From: Methylococcaceae bacterium
GTDB taxonomy: Bacteria; Pseudomonadota; Gammaproteobacteria; Methylococcales; Methylomonadaceae
Direction: 5' to 3'
Assembly (NCBI GenBank): GCA_029937975.1
Contig: JAPYOW010000009.1
Coordinates: 1 to 57,173 of the forward strand
Length of the DNA: 57,173 bases
This document shows, in pieces, positions 1 through 8,020 of this stretch. Position 1 is the stretch's first letter. Every line of letters starts with the position of its first letter. The position numbers and the translations under genes were made by a program. The notes under the pieces were generated by a model that was not told the DNA's origin, searched no databases, and saw only the letters and a program-made list of their open reading frames with translations.

Positions 1-2
1 GT

Positions 3-2294
3 CTATTTTTTAAGGGCTTTTGCAAAAGCATTTGCCATAGAGCCTGCTGGTGGTGTTTGTGGCCTGGTGTGCGAAGGCGATTTTGGTGGCCGGGCTTTAT
101 TTTTCTTAACAACGGAGCTTGCGCCCGTCGTTTCGGCATGTGTTTTCATGGATAAGGCAATGCGTTGCCGGGCTATATCAATTTCCAGCACTTTGACTTT
201 GACCATATCGCCTGTTTTTACTACTTCTCTGGGGTCTTTAACAAAAACATCGGCGAGATGAGAAATGTGTACCAGGCCATCCTGATGAACACCAATATCA
301 ACAAAGGCACCAAAATTAGCGACGTTGGTGATGACACCTTCCAGCATCATGCCTGACTGTAGATCCTTGATGCTTTCAACACCTGCTTTAAATTTCACAC
401 TTTTGAATTCAGGTCGGGGATCTCTGCCCGGTTTTTCAAGTTCTAGAAGAATATCGGTAATAGTGGGTAGACCGAAAGTTTCATTGGTATAGTTGGCTGC
501 ATTGAGACTGCGTAAAAACTGATGTTGTCCCATTAGTTGGCTAATAGGTTTACCGGTATCTTTGATAATGGCATTAATGACCGGGTAGGTTTCAGGATGC
601 ACTGCGGAAGCATCCAGAGGGTTGTCACCGGACATAATTCGTAAAAAGCCTGCGGCTTGTTCAAAAGCTTTTTGACCTAGTCTCGGTACTTTCTTCAATT
701 GCTGGCGGTTTTTGAACGGACCGTTATCATTACGGTAAGCAACAATATTGTCACTGACACTGCTGGATAATCCAGAAACCTGTTTTAACAGCGCAGCGGA
801 GGCGGTGTTGACATCGACACCGACGGCATTCACACAATCTTCAATCACGTTGTTCAGACTTCTAAGCAGTTGCACTTGATTGACATCATGCTGGTATTGG
901 CCAACGCCGATAGATTTAGGTTCAATTTTAACCAGTTCTGCCAAGGGGTCTTGTAGGCGTCGGGCGATAGAAACCGCACCACGAATAGTGACATCCAGAT
1001 CAGGAAATTCTTTGCTCGCCAGTTCAGAGGCAGAATAGACCGAGGCACCCGCTTCTGAGACGATGATCTTGTTAAAAGCAAGGTCTTGATGCTGTTTCAT
1101 GAGATCTGCAACCAGCTGATCTGTTTCTCTTGAGCCAGTACCATTGCCGATACTGACTAAATTCACCTGATACTGTTTAATGAGTTTTGCCAAGGCATTG
1201 ATGGATGCATCCCATTGGTGTTTAGGGGCATGGGGGTATAAGGTGTCATAAGCCAGTAATTTTCCGGTAACGTCTACCACCGCTGCTTTGACCCCAGTTC
1301 GTATGGCAGGGTCAAGACCCAGAGTGATTTTTTGACCGGCGGGGGCTGCCAGCAATAAGTCTCTGAGGTTATGGGCAAACACCTTGATGGCTTCAAGTTC
1401 TGCGGCTTCGCGTAAGCGTAGTTTTAAATCCAGATCAATACGGGTAAATAATTTGACTTTCCAGGCCAGACGAGCCACTTCAGCCAGCCATGTCTCTGCC
1501 GGCCGGGTGGTGTCGCTTATGTGCAGATGTCGTGCGACCCGCTGTGCACAGCGCTGATGTTGTTCTTTATCATCCTGTCCTGGTTTTAAGGTCAAAGACA
1601 GCAGACCATCATTCCGGCCCCTGAATAGCGCTAGTGCGCGATGAGAGGGGATTTTATGGATGGCTTCCTGGTAATCAAAGTAATCTTTAAATTTGATAGC
1701 TTCGGCGACTTTATCCTTATTAACCGTGGCATAAAAGATGCCTTGCTGCCAGATGTGTTCACGGAGCTCATTCAGCAGTTCGGCATCTTCAGAGAGCATT
1801 TCCATAATGATTTGTTTCGCGCCGTCTAATGCTGCTGTGACATCAAGAATATTTTTATCAGGATGCAGATAGGCAAGTGCTAATTGTTCGGGGATGACGC
1901 TACGATCTGCCAGGATTTGGTCGGCCAGCGGTTCTAAGCCTGCTTCACGGGCTATCTGGGCTTTATTTCTGCGCTTGGGTTTGTAAGGCAGGTATAAATC
2001 TTCTAATAAGGTTTTAGTTTCCGCTTGCTGGATGGCTTTTTCCAGCGCAGGCGTTAATTTATTTTGAGAGGCGATAGTTTCAAGAATGGTCTCTTTACGA
2101 CTGTTTAATTCGCGTAAATACAGGAGTCGTTCATCCAGTGTGCGTAGCTGAATGTCATCCAGTCCACCGGTCAGTTCTTTTCTATAACGAGCAATAAAGG
2201 GGACGGTTGCACCGTCATCTAGCAAAGTGACTGCGGCAGTGACTTGTTTTATGTTAACGGCTAATTCGTTAGCAATTTGCTGGATTATGTTCAT
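3..2294 (-). CDS. tex: Tex family S1 RNA-binding protein
   Basis: Cytoplasmic nucleic-acid-binding protein of the Tex/YhgF family (763 aa, usual full length), implicated in transcription and tolerance to toxic expression in other bacteria. Visible order: N-terminal helical domain beginning with NIIQQIANELAV; YqgF-like RNase H fold around residues 320-450 (LGLDPAIRTGVKAAVVD); helix-hairpin-helix region around 480-560 (VGVDVNTAS, VPRLGQKAFEQAAGFLRI); S1 domain around 645-720 (GMMLEGVITNVANFGAFVDIG, DGLVHISHL). The tail is basic and Pro/Ser-rich. The stop codon lies at the window edge, so the gene is complete. It is divergent from cobO. Family assignment is secure; the exact physiological role is not fixed by sequence. 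Confidence 0.97.
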   Translation of the reverse strand: MNIIQQIANELAVNIKQVTAAVTLLDDGATVPFIARYRKELTGGLDDIQLRTLDERLLYLRELNSRKETILETIASQNKLTPALEKAIQQAETKTLLEDLYLPYKPKRRNKAQIAREAGLEPLADQILADRSVIPEQLALAYLHPDKNILDVTAALDGAKQIIMEMLSEDAELLNELREHIWQQGIFYATVNKDKVAEAIKFKDYFDYQEAIHKIPSHRALALFRGRNDGLLSLTLKPGQDDKEQHQRCAQRVARHLHISDTTRPAETWLAEVARLAWKVKLFTRIDLDLKLRLREAAELEAIKVFAHNLRDLLLAAPAGQKITLGLDPAIRTGVKAAVVDVTGKLLAYDTLYPHAPKHQWDASINALAKLIKQYQVNLVSIGNGTGSRETDQLVADLMKQHQDLAFNKIIVSEAGASVYSASELASKEFPDLDVTIRGAVSIARRLQDPLAELVKIEPKSIGVGQYQHDVNQVQLLRSLNNVIEDCVNAVGVDVNTASAALLKQVSGLSSSVSDNIVAYRNDNGPFKNRQQLKKVPRLGQKAFEQAAGFLRIMSGDNPLDASAVHPETYPVINAIIKDTGKPISQLMGQHQFLRSLNAANYTNETFGLPTITDILLELEKPGRDPRPEFKSVKFKAGVESIKDLQSGMMLEGVITNVANFGAFVDIGVHQDGLVHISHLADVFVKDPREVVKTGDMVKVKVLEIDIARQRIALSMKTHAETTGASSVVKKNKARPPKSPSHTRPQTPPAGSMANAFAKALKK

Positions 2295-2346
2295 TATTTG
2301 AGATTTGTATTCAAAAGCCCAGCATTGTAGCAGTTATGACTGAAAT

Positions 2347-2373
2347 TTGACTTAAGTCTTATTAGGGTAGAAT
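2347..2373 (+). promoter_or_regulatory. Putative sigma-70 promoter of cobO
   Basis: TTGACT at 2347-2352 and TAGAAT at 2368-2373, separated by 15 bases, lie 33 bases upstream of the cobO start. The spacing is short, so this is only a plausible promoter. Confidence 0.35.
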
Positions 2374-2405
2374 GATGGTTTTATTTACAACAAAGACATC
2401 GACAA

Positions 2406-2942
2406 ATGAAAACAAGAGATCGTCGACAAGGTATCGTGCTGGTTCATACGGGAGAAGGTAAAGGCAAGTCTTCCAGTGCTTTAGGGATGGTGTTTAGAGC
2501 GGCAGGCTGGGGCATGAAAGTGTGTGTGATTCAGTATATTAAAGGCCAGTGGCAGACAGGCGAGCAGAAAGCAGCAGAGCGTTTTGATAATATTGAATGG
2601 CATGCCATGGGTGATGGCTTTACCTGGGATACTAAAAATCCAGCACAAGATATCAAAACCAGTCGTGAAATCTGGGAGTTTAGCAAAGAGAAAATTTTAT
2701 CACAGGAATACGATCTGGTATTGCTGGATGAAATTAACTATTGTTGTGGCTACAATTGGATTCCGGGGCAAGAGATAGCCGATTTTATTGAGCAGCAGAA
2801 ACCGGCCTGGATGCATCTAGTGTTGACCGGGCGTAATGCTGCCCCCGAAGTCATTGCTGTGGCCAACACGGTAACCGAAATGCAGAAAATAAAACATGCT
2901 TATGGGCAAGGAATTAAGGCTGAGCAAGGGGTTGAGTTTTAG
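2406..2942 (+). CDS. cobO: Cob(I)yrinic acid a,c-diamide adenosyltransferase
   Basis: CobA/CobO/BtuR-family ATP:corrinoid adenosyltransferase, which transfers the 5'-deoxyadenosyl group of ATP to Co(I) corrinoids in adenosylcobalamin synthesis or salvage. The P-loop is visible near the N-terminus (HTGEGKGKSSSALGM), followed by the family signatures VIQYIKGQW and LVLLDEINYCCGYNW. At 178 aa it is slightly short but complete. The gene stands alone: no other cobalamin genes lie in the window and I see no B12 riboswitch upstream, so salvage is as likely as de novo synthesis. Confidence 0.95.
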   Translation: MKTRDRRQGIVLVHTGEGKGKSSSALGMVFRAAGWGMKVCVIQYIKGQWQTGEQKAAERFDNIEWHAMGDGFTWDTKNPAQDIKTSREIWEFSKEKILSQEYDLVLLDEINYCCGYNWIPGQEIADFIEQQKPAWMHLVLTGRNAAPEVIAVANTVTEMQKIKHAYGQGIKAEQGVEF

Positions 2943-3334
2943 TGTTTAGTGAACGGGAGAAAGGCTGGAGGGCATAGCACGTTGAATTTGTTCTTGCGGT
3001 GCCGCTTATTTTGGCTGGCAGGGTCTGCGTCAATGAACACGGTGATAAATCAGCAATTGTGTTCCTTAATTGTGTGAGCGCAGGTGAATTATGCGGCAGA
3101 CTGCGAATGCAGTTATTGATGTGTCCGCCCGGGTTTATTCAAAGTGATAGGTACATTTTAAGGGGCGGTGTTTTTCGGGCACTGGCTTTGTTGTCAGTCA
3201 GATTAAGGATTGGCGAGACAGGCATGCAGTCGCTTAGTTTTTTTGATAGACTGTAGTATCGTGACATAGAAATGAGACAGGGACTCAGGGAATTATTGAT
3301 CCAAGTCTAAATATACAATTACAGGAGATTAAAG
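2943..3334. other. Intergenic stretch, no supported gene
   Basis: An open frame at 2999-3256 has no ribosome binding site, no recognisable protein features and atypical composition, and I do not call it. Nothing else is seen. Confidence 0.5.
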
Positions 3335-3697
3335 ATGGGGCATACACAAAAATTAATGATAGCTATTCTGGGTGTTTTTGCTGCAGGTTTTATTATGGTA
3401 GGGACCAATGAAAACCAGACCGAGGAGCAAAGAGAAGGAGCGGCAATGATCAGAGCAGTTGCTGCAATGCAAGGTATGGCCAGCCGGAAATGTCCTAAGT
3501 TAATTAAAAAATATTCAGGAAGCCATCCTACTTCTTTGGTTTCGAGAACCGACTCTGACCATGCAACTTATTTAACGCTGGAATGGAAAGGGGATAAGAC
3601 TGATAACTTTAAGTTGGCAACTTGTACATTACAAGTGAGTCTGGGTGGTATTTCCAAGCTGGTAATTGATGGAAAAGTGATGATTGATAAAGAATAG
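3335..3697 (+). CDS. Hypothetical protein with N-terminal membrane segment
   Basis: Unrecognised 120-aa protein. Residues about 6-22 (KLMIAILGVFAAGFIMVG) form one hydrophobic segment, either a signal anchor or an uncleaved signal. A polar helical part follows, then a soluble region with two cysteines (KCPKL and TCTLQV) that could form a disulfide in the periplasm. The ATG is preceded by ACAGGAGATTAAAG, a good ribosome binding site, which supports real translation. It is monocistronic as far as can be seen. No function is proposed. Confidence 0.7.
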   Translation: MGHTQKLMIAILGVFAAGFIMVGTNENQTEEQREGAAMIRAVAAMQGMASRKCPKLIKKYSGSHPTSLVSRTDSDHATYLTLEWKGDKTDNFKLATCTLQVSLGGISKLVIDGKVMIDKE

Positions 3698-3879
3698 CAG
3701 GTTTGTTCGGCATGTCGGATATGGATGATATGCCGTATTAACTAAGAGAGGACGTTTGATAGATTAACTCTGTAATGCCTTGTTGCAGAGTTCAAAAAGA
3801 TATTTGAAATAGAGAAAAGACCTTCATGGCTTGATTTTTCTTATGGTCTCTATACTCTGGTTTTCCATGGCAATTTAAG

Positions 3880-4223
3880 CTTTCCACGGTAATCTGGTTA
3901 GGTCAGAAGGGAGAAGTCCGGTCGCTTAAGAAAACAATGGGTCAGTAGCCCAGGTCCACAGACAGAATCAATCCGATAGCGTGTACGTTATGGTGGATGA
4001 GCATAAACAGCGTTTGCAACTTTCCTATCCGGCGCTGAAAACCAGGGAAACGGAGCGATAGCGAAGTGATGGTTTATAGTCCGCCGTAGGCGACAGGGCC
4101 ATCTGCCAATCCGACGTATGCGATAGCATGCGAGGGCGGCTAAAATTTCACTCCGACAGTCGTTAAGTCATTGGGGTGGACGAACCGGGGCCTAATGATT
4201 CGCCGTGAGGTGAATCAATTTTT
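3880..4223 (+). other. Structured noncoding region, candidate ncRNA
   Basis: This stretch has higher GC than its surroundings and is dense in complementary segments: GGGTCAGTAGCCC near 3940, TAGCGT/ACGTTA near 3976-3991, a nested hairpin at 4068-4103 (outer GATGG/CCATC, inner GTCCGCC/GGCGAC), and a final hairpin plus T-run at 4197-4223. That combination looks like a short transcript with a terminator. I could not match it to a known RNA family. A decayed mobile-element remnant is the alternative. Confidence 0.25.
4197..4223 (+). terminator. Terminator-like hairpin
   Basis: GATTCGCC-GTGA-GGTGAATC is an 8-bp stem (one G-T pair) with a 4-base loop, followed by AATTTTT. This is the form of a rho-independent terminator. 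It lies about 140 bases before the cold-shock gene. Confidence 0.45.
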
Positions 4224-4365
4224 GTGACATAGAGTCCCAAAATCTTTATTGAGGCGAGCGCACTGCCCGCCTACTTCACTTTTAACCGTATCTGATATCA
4301 CCGGGTGATGTGTGCTGGTGACGATAGTTGATGACAGATGAAATACAACAAGAGAGAAAGAGATA

Positions 4366-4686
4366 ATGGCAAAAGAAAGCAAAGGTTTTTTAAAAACCTG
4401 GAAAGATGATCGAGGATTTGGTTTTATCAAACCTGATGATGGCAGCGATGATATTTTTATACATATTTCAGCATTAGGGGAATGTGTAAGACGCCCGCAT
4501 CGTGGTGATGTTATTTTTTATCAGGTGGAACATTCTGATGATGGTAAGTCCAAAGCGGTTAATGCGACGATTGAAGGTGTAGAGTCCGTTGCTCAAAAAG
4601 GGAGTAAGCAGTGGATATTGCTTGCACTTTCTTCTTTAGGCCTGGCTGGTGTGGCTGTAGCGACTTATTTTTTAGCCGCAGGGTGA
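4366..4686 (+). CDS. Cold-shock domain protein with C-terminal membrane helix
   Basis: 106 aa. Residues about 4-70 are a cold-shock OB fold: GFLKTWKDDRGFGFIKPDD carries the RNP1-like GFGFI, and DIFIHISAL the RNP2-like motif. This domain binds single-stranded RNA or DNA. Residues about 82-104 form a single hydrophobic helix (WILLALSSLGLAGVAVATYF), so the protein is probably membrane-anchored with the nucleic-acid-binding domain in the cytoplasm. Related proteins usually carry a longer DUF1294 membrane domain; here only one helix remains. The ribosome binding site is AGAGAAAGAGAT. The upstream leader contains a GC-rich palindrome (ATCACCGGGTGAT). Its RNA targets are unknown. Confidence 0.88.
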   Translation: MAKESKGFLKTWKDDRGFGFIKPDDGSDDIFIHISALGECVRRPHRGDVIFYQVEHSDDGKSKAVNATIEGVESVAQKGSKQWILLALSSLGLAGVAVATYFLAAG

Positions 4687-5349
4687 AGCTGATCATGCCG
4701 TACAATTCTATTTCGGAATGGGGATAGTTATCTGACACAGTGGTGTCGAAGAGAATGTTGACTACAGGATGGTGCGACTCCGCACCCTTTTTGGCGACAG
4801 TTCAGCATTCCTTCCCCACCTAAAATATTCTGGTTTTTACACATTTTTAAAGGCAGCAGGCGATAAGAGACTGGGGGGTAAGACGCTAGTGGTCATTGTT
4901 GTTTTCTTTATGGGTGGTTTTTTGCCTTGTGCATGATTGCAGCGCTTATCTAGTCTTTGGGCTGCAACCAAGCTGTCGGCTATTGTCTACAAGCGGATGG
5001 CTGAGTGGCAGGGTTTGTCCCCTGTGCTTGTGGCTTAGAGCGAATGCTTGGTACTGAGTCTCCATGCCTGTGTTTTGCCTCACCATCCACCAAGCAAGAT
5101 GCATGCATTTACGAGTCTCAGGCCGGTCAGTTGATTGTTTTTTTTCTGGTCATGAAAAGCGTACTGCAAATTAAGTTCTGAGCGGGTTTCTCCGCAATTT
5201 TTTTGAAAGCATAAAAAAACCGGGTTGAACCGCTGTAATATTGATGTACTGACGATGGCAGCACAGGAACTCGCAACAAAAAACGGGGGCTGTACTAGCC
5301 GGAACAGTTAGCAGTGCAGGGATGATAGAGTAGAATGTGGAGGCATAAA
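4687..5349. other. Intergenic stretch without a recognised gene
   Basis: About 660 bases. A small hairpin GCGG-GTTTCT-CCGC at 5182-5195 is followed by a T-run (to 5204) and could be a weak terminator. No coding signal was seen on either strand. Confidence 0.45.
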
Positions 5350-5373
5350 ATGATACAGTTATACTTCTTTTAG
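5350..5373 (+). CDS. Possible seven-codon leader peptide
   Basis: ATG at 5350 is preceded by GTGGAGG six bases upstream, the best ribosome binding site in this region. The frame reads MIQLYFF and stops at TAG 5371-5373. The last base of that stop is the first base of the GTG start of the next gene (TAGTG), the arrangement of translational coupling. It is short enough to be chance. Confidence 0.35.
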   Translation: MIQLYFF

Positions 5374-5816
5374 TGGCTAATCAACATCAATTTAAATCCA
5401 TGAAAATGCCGAACAGAAAAATGAAAAATTTTATTTGTGTACTGCTAACCAGTTTTTTGATTTCAACTTTATTGAGCGCTTGCTCTGACGATGAACCAGA
5501 AATAAAGTTTAATCATCCGCACACAAATATAGGGAGTTTAAAGAAGCATACGTTTGAGCATAAATTTGCAGATCAGTGTGTGGCACGGGAACTTAAAAAC
5601 TCAGTCAATAAAGTAGAAGATAAAAAGCGATTTGCTAAATCTTGTATGTGTATTGCCACCCGAATGATGAGAGAGTTAACAGAAGTAGAAGCTGAAAAGT
5701 TTTTGGTTCAGAAAAAGAATACCCAGTCATTAAAAATGAGTTTTGATGAAGCGGCTTATTTTTGTTTGCAAAAAACAGCCAGCCCCAAGTCGCCGACTTT
5801 ATTTGGCCGAAGATAA
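5373..5816 (+). CDS. Putative lipoprotein, unknown function
   Basis: 147 aa from GTG at 5373; ATG codons at 5400 and 5421 are alternative starts. A basic N-terminus and a hydrophobic run (FICVLLTSFLISTLL) end in a lipobox LLSAC, so the mature protein would begin CSDDEPEIKF and be lipid-anchored. The mature part is hydrophilic and Lys-rich with four further cysteines (QCVAREL, SCMCIATRMM, FCLQK). The GTG start is favoured by the overlap with the stop of the preceding mini-ORF, which carries the strong ribosome binding site. No family was recognised. Confidence 0.72.
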   Translation: MANQHQFKSMKMPNRKMKNFICVLLTSFLISTLLSACSDDEPEIKFNHPHTNIGSLKKHTFEHKFADQCVARELKNSVNKVEDKKRFAKSCMCIATRMMRELTEVEAEKFLVQKKNTQSLKMSFDEAAYFCLQKTASPKSPTLFGRR

Positions 5817-5915
5817 CTTGCCGAAGGCCAGGTGTTAACCTGGGACTTGTCATGGGACTAGATTCACGTTCAGATATCAGCCCCATGGCATGCTAGTCAG
5901 GCAGTCGACAGCTCT

Positions 5916-6020
5916 CTATAGTTTTTGATGATGCTGGGGGTCATGTCGGTATTGCCCCGGGACGTCTTCACAGCTTGACAGACAGAGTAAAGTAAAGAGA
6001 ATTAGCAGCAGTTTTTTCAT
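5916..6020 (-). CDS. Small lipoprotein (34 aa)
   Basis: A short gene of entericidin-like size. The product begins MKKLLLILFTLLCLSSC: two lysines, a hydrophobic core and a lipobox LSSC with lipidation at Cys17. A 17-residue mature peptide follows, CEDVPGQYRHDPQHHQKL. The ATG at 6020 is preceded on the minus strand by GCGGGAGAGTCTA, a strong ribosome binding site. Signal, lipobox and ribosome binding site together make it credible. Function unknown. It is convergent with the lipoprotein gene ending at 5816 and divergent from yfbR. Confidence 0.6.
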   Translation of the reverse strand: MKKLLLILFTLLCLSSCEDVPGQYRHDPQHHQKL

Positions 6021-6077
6021 TAGACTCTCCCGCAATAGAAGTTGAATCCTTTTCCTCATGCTAACAGGTATTAACCC

Positions 6078-6668
6078 ATGAAAAGTAGTTTTTATGCCTA
6101 TTTATCACGATTACGGTGGATAAAGCGTTGGGGCTTAAAGCGTAATGCCTATGAAGAAAATGTGATGGAGCATAGCTGGGAGGTTTCGGTGATTGCTCAT
6201 ACTTTGGCATTGATTAAAAATAGATATTTTGACGGTCAACTGGATGCTAATGCGATAGCTACAGCGGCTTTATATCACGATGTTACGGAGGTCATAACCG
6301 GTGACTTACCGACACCTATCAAGTATCATTCCACAGCCATTACCACGGCTTATAAAAAAATTGAGCAGCAAGCCGAGAAAGAATTGATCAGTTTGTTACC
6401 CGAAAAATTACAGGCTGACTTTCAACCCTTTATTCAAAGTAATACGCTGCCAGAAGCGCATGAAATCATCATTAAAGCTGCGGATAAAATATCTGCGTAT
6501 TTAAAATGTCAGGCAGAGCTTAAAGCGGGCAATAAGGAGTTTGAGATGGCCGCTGCACAATTAGTCGAAACTTTGGAACAATCACAACAGCTCGAAGTGA
6601 TTTTCTTTATGCGCAATTTTGTACCCAGTTGTGGATTAACTTTAGATGGTTTAATGAAAACTAACTGA
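6078..6668 (+). CDS. yfbR: 5'-deoxynucleotidase YfbR-like HD hydrolase
   Basis: 196-aa HD-domain phosphohydrolase that removes phosphate from deoxyribonucleoside 5'-monophosphates in the cytoplasm. Metal-binding signatures are visible: the first His in NVMEHSWEVS, the HD pair in ALYHDVTEVITGDLPTPIK, and the later Asp in KAADKISAYLKC. Length and N-terminus (FYAYLSRLRWIKRWGLKRNA) fit the YfbR family (E. coli YfbR about 199 aa). It appears monocistronic. Confidence 0.93.
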   Translation: MKSSFYAYLSRLRWIKRWGLKRNAYEENVMEHSWEVSVIAHTLALIKNRYFDGQLDANAIATAALYHDVTEVITGDLPTPIKYHSTAITTAYKKIEQQAEKELISLLPEKLQADFQPFIQSNTLPEAHEIIIKAADKISAYLKCQAELKAGNKEFEMAAAQLVETLEQSQQLEVIFFMRNFVPSCGLTLDGLMKTN

Positions 6669-6886
6669 ATACTGACGTATAATTAACTGTGCTTTTTGGG
6701 TTGCGTCGAATTTATTCGAATGCTGAACCCTATAGCCTGTTGTCGGCATCTTTGAATTTGCACCGGCAATAGTTACTTGAAAAAGTCTTGGGCGTGGGGC
6801 CTGATATACGATCCTTTGTACCATCCGGACGTTATCAATAAATTCCTTTGCTGATAACCAGCAACATTGAAATAAAAGAGGACAGA

Positions 6887-7405
6887 ATGAGAAAATTTGT
6901 AAAACCATTAATTGCCAGTGCTTTGATCTTTACCTCGGCAGGTGTTTATGCACAGGGCTATTCGGTACAAAAAATTAAAAAAATAGTGAATGTCATGGAT
7001 GCTAACACGGATAGCAAAGTGGCCTATAAGGAATACTATGAACAAACAGTCACTGATAATAAAGACTCACTAGATACTAATCGTGATGGATATATTACGG
7101 CCGGTGAAGTTGTGATTGAAATCACTGAAGATCTTATTGCAACGATAAAAGAAATGAGAAAGCAGGGCGTTCCGGAAGCAGCGATTAATAAAACCGTAGC
7201 GCAAGAGCTGAGTACCGCAGGAGCAGAGGCGGAAGCCTTGATTAAAAAAATGGATACAGATGGGGATAACCTGGTCGAACCTGAAGAACTTGATGCTTAT
7301 CAGCGTAAGGCATTTAATGCGCTGGATAAAAATAAAGATGGTGTTATTTCACTCAGTGATGTGAAACAGGGTCGTAGTAGTGGCTATCCGATTCGTCAGC
7401 ACTGA
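6887..7405 (+). CDS. Exported EF-hand calcium-binding protein
   Basis: 172 aa from ATG 6887, which has the ribosome binding site AAAGAGGACAG; an upstream in-frame ATG at 6848 lacks one. The signal peptide is MRKFVKPLIASALIFTSAG followed by VYAQ, probably cleaved after VYA. The mature protein has four EF-hand-like loops: MDANTDSKVAYKEY, LDTNRDGYITAGE, MDTDGDNLVEPEEL and LDKNKDGVISLSD. The last three keep Asp-x-Asn/Asp-x-Asp-Gly spacing and should bind calcium; the first is imperfect (S instead of G). A periplasmic calcium sensor or buffer is the natural inference; the partner is unknown. Confidence 0.93.
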   Translation: MRKFVKPLIASALIFTSAGVYAQGYSVQKIKKIVNVMDANTDSKVAYKEYYEQTVTDNKDSLDTNRDGYITAGEVVIEITEDLIATIKEMRKQGVPEAAINKTVAQELSTAGAEAEALIKKMDTDGDNLVEPEELDAYQRKAFNALDKNKDGVISLSDVKQGRSSGYPIRQH

Positions 7406-8020
7406 TCGTTTTAAGCCTACGCTCCCCGACTTCTTTTCGGTATTCTGTTAATAGCTTTGTCTACAGAGGGGTCGGTAAAGGGCATGGCAAACCTTGTTGT
7501 TGCATAACAGCGATATCCCTGCTCTGTACCTAGGCAGGAGGGCATATTTTGCCTGCAGGGATGAGGGTCTTTGTTCTTGTCTTCCTTAGGGGGTTGTCCG
7601 CTGTTTGTCGGTTCCAGACCTGGCGAGGGTGTTAATCAACTCCTCCGGGGTTCAGCGCCGGGATATTGCCCTGTGTTTTACGGTCAATGGCTTACCCTGT
7701 TTTCAAAAAAACGTAAGATGTTTGGGAAATGCGGCCGTATGCATCATGCTTGACATGATGCGCTGTTAACACGCATAGTATTGTCAGGGCTGTTGTGTAA
7801 ACCTTGTAATAGATTGCGTGTGCAGTCTCTTATACCGGGTGCTCCACCCGCTTAACACGAAAGATATGCGCTGCTTTGACGGACTTGTAGCCGGGTGAGG
7901 GATTTACGCCGACTTTTTTAACTGAAATAGGTTCCTGATTCCTGTCCAGACGGTTTCTCGTCAATGTCTATACCATTATCTACACCCAGGCTGGCAATAC
8001 CTGAGTAGCTATAATCAATA
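7406..8020. other. Intergenic stretch without a recognised gene
   Basis: About 615 bases. A tight hairpin CGGGTG-CTC-CACCCG lies at 7836-7850 without a T-run. An open frame at 7571-7753 has no ribosome binding site or protein-like features and is not called. Confidence 0.45.

Noticed and set aside
2999-3256. 85-codon open frame after cobO
   Set aside because: No ribosome binding site, no domain or signal features, and composition unlike the window's genes.
3880-3990. Resemblance of GGGAGAAGTCCGG to the first conserved region of RNase P RNA
   Set aside because: The other conserved regions of RNase P RNA could not be found in order.
3985-4063. Protein-like reading (MVDEHKQRLQLSYPALKTRE) suggesting a transposase remnant
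   Set aside because: Too short to distinguish from chance and no flanking repeats were found.
7930-8020. Minus-strand reading (SGIASLGVDNGIDIDEKP) that looks like the end of an exported protein
   Set aside because: About 35 codons, runs antisense into regB, no start or homologous context; chance is likely.
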